Below, one piece after another: positions 47,161-47,196 of a stretch of 47,196 bases of DNA. The stretch's first letter is position 1. Each line of letters starts with the position of its first letter. The notes under the pieces are model-generated. The model had not been told where the DNA came from. It was given only the letters and a program-made list of their open reading frames with translations, and made no database searches. Made by a program: the position numbers and the translations under genes. This DNA comes from Secundilactobacillus oryzae JCM 18671 (lineage in GTDB: Bacteria > Bacillota > Bacilli > Lactobacillales > Lactobacillaceae), in NCBI RefSeq assembly GCF_000740055.1, contig NZ_BBJM01000015.1:1-47196 (forward strand), read 5' to 3'.

Positions 47161-47196
47161 TGGCATGATTCCGAAATTCTTTCGGGGTCATGCCAT
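47161..47196. terminator. Strong hairpin at the window edge
   Basis: An 8-bp outer stem plus a 6-bp inner stem with a small internal loop (47161-47195). The minus-strand flank after it is not T-rich, and the plus-strand flank lies outside the window. It may end the upstream gene (upp precedes atpB in related genomes) or a convergent one. Confidence 0.45.

Overview
This is a 47 kb stretch of ordinary, gene-dense chromosome from a low-GC Gram-positive bacterium. It is almost certainly a member of the Lactobacillaceae, in the broad plantarum-like part of the family. The evidence is the gene order (atp operon, murA, mbl, rodA; rpsD, ezrA, nifS-thiI, valS-folC, mreBCD-minCD; pgsA-cinA-recA-rny), lactobacillus-type families (DUF2969, DUF1146, DUF975, DUF2785, UPF0637), T-box leaders, and a 6S/Lacto-usp RNA followed by a small membrane gene and usp. 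About 43 of 50 genes lie on the minus strand. No insertion sequence, prophage, CRISPR array, tRNA or rRNA gene was found, and no gene looks foreign.

Layout. 1-5.9 kb: rny, recA (with a LexA box), cinA, pgsA and a RodZ-like protein. 6-8.6 kb: the M16 peptidase-like pair ymfH/ymfF. 8.6-11.1 kb: a three-gene polar amino-acid ABC importer behind a T-box leader whose specifier reads best as CAC (histidine). 11.1-15.2 kb: mreB-mreC-mreD-minC-minD. 15.3-20.3 kb: radC, folC and valS, the last behind a valine T-box. 20.3-25.2 kb: tpx, thiI, a cysteine desulfurase and ezrA. 25.3-29.8 kb is the main plus-strand block: a free methionine-R-sulfoxide reductase, rpsD with a structured leader, rarA, 6S RNA, a small membrane protein and usp, interrupted by a minus-strand UPF0637 gene. 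29.8-35.4 kb: tag, DUF2785, DUF975, a GntR/ABC operon and an SPFH protein. 35.4-40.3 kb: an orphan GcvH-like protein, rodA, DUF2969, yidD, mbl, murA and DUF1146. 40.4-46.9 kb: the complete atpBEFHAGDC operon with a promoter and a leader of about 120 nt.

The main theme is envelope growth and division: MreB, MreC, MreD, Mbl, RodA, RodZ-like, MurA, PgsA, YidD, MinC/MinD and EzrA. Energy, translation and repair genes make up most of the rest. I see no convincing new multi-gene system. Points worth a second look are a CinA that keeps its C-terminal domain but has lost its N-terminal motifs, a T-box whose specifier and tRNA-end-binding base disagree, an orphan H-protein in the rodA operon, a Ser-rich insertion in the RodZ-like extracellular domain, the apparent local loss of ymfI, and several unassigned inverted or tandem repeats at promoters.

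Many starts are TTG or GTG and were chosen by Shine-Dalgarno (SD) position. Protein family calls rest on motif recognition by eye. No database search was run.
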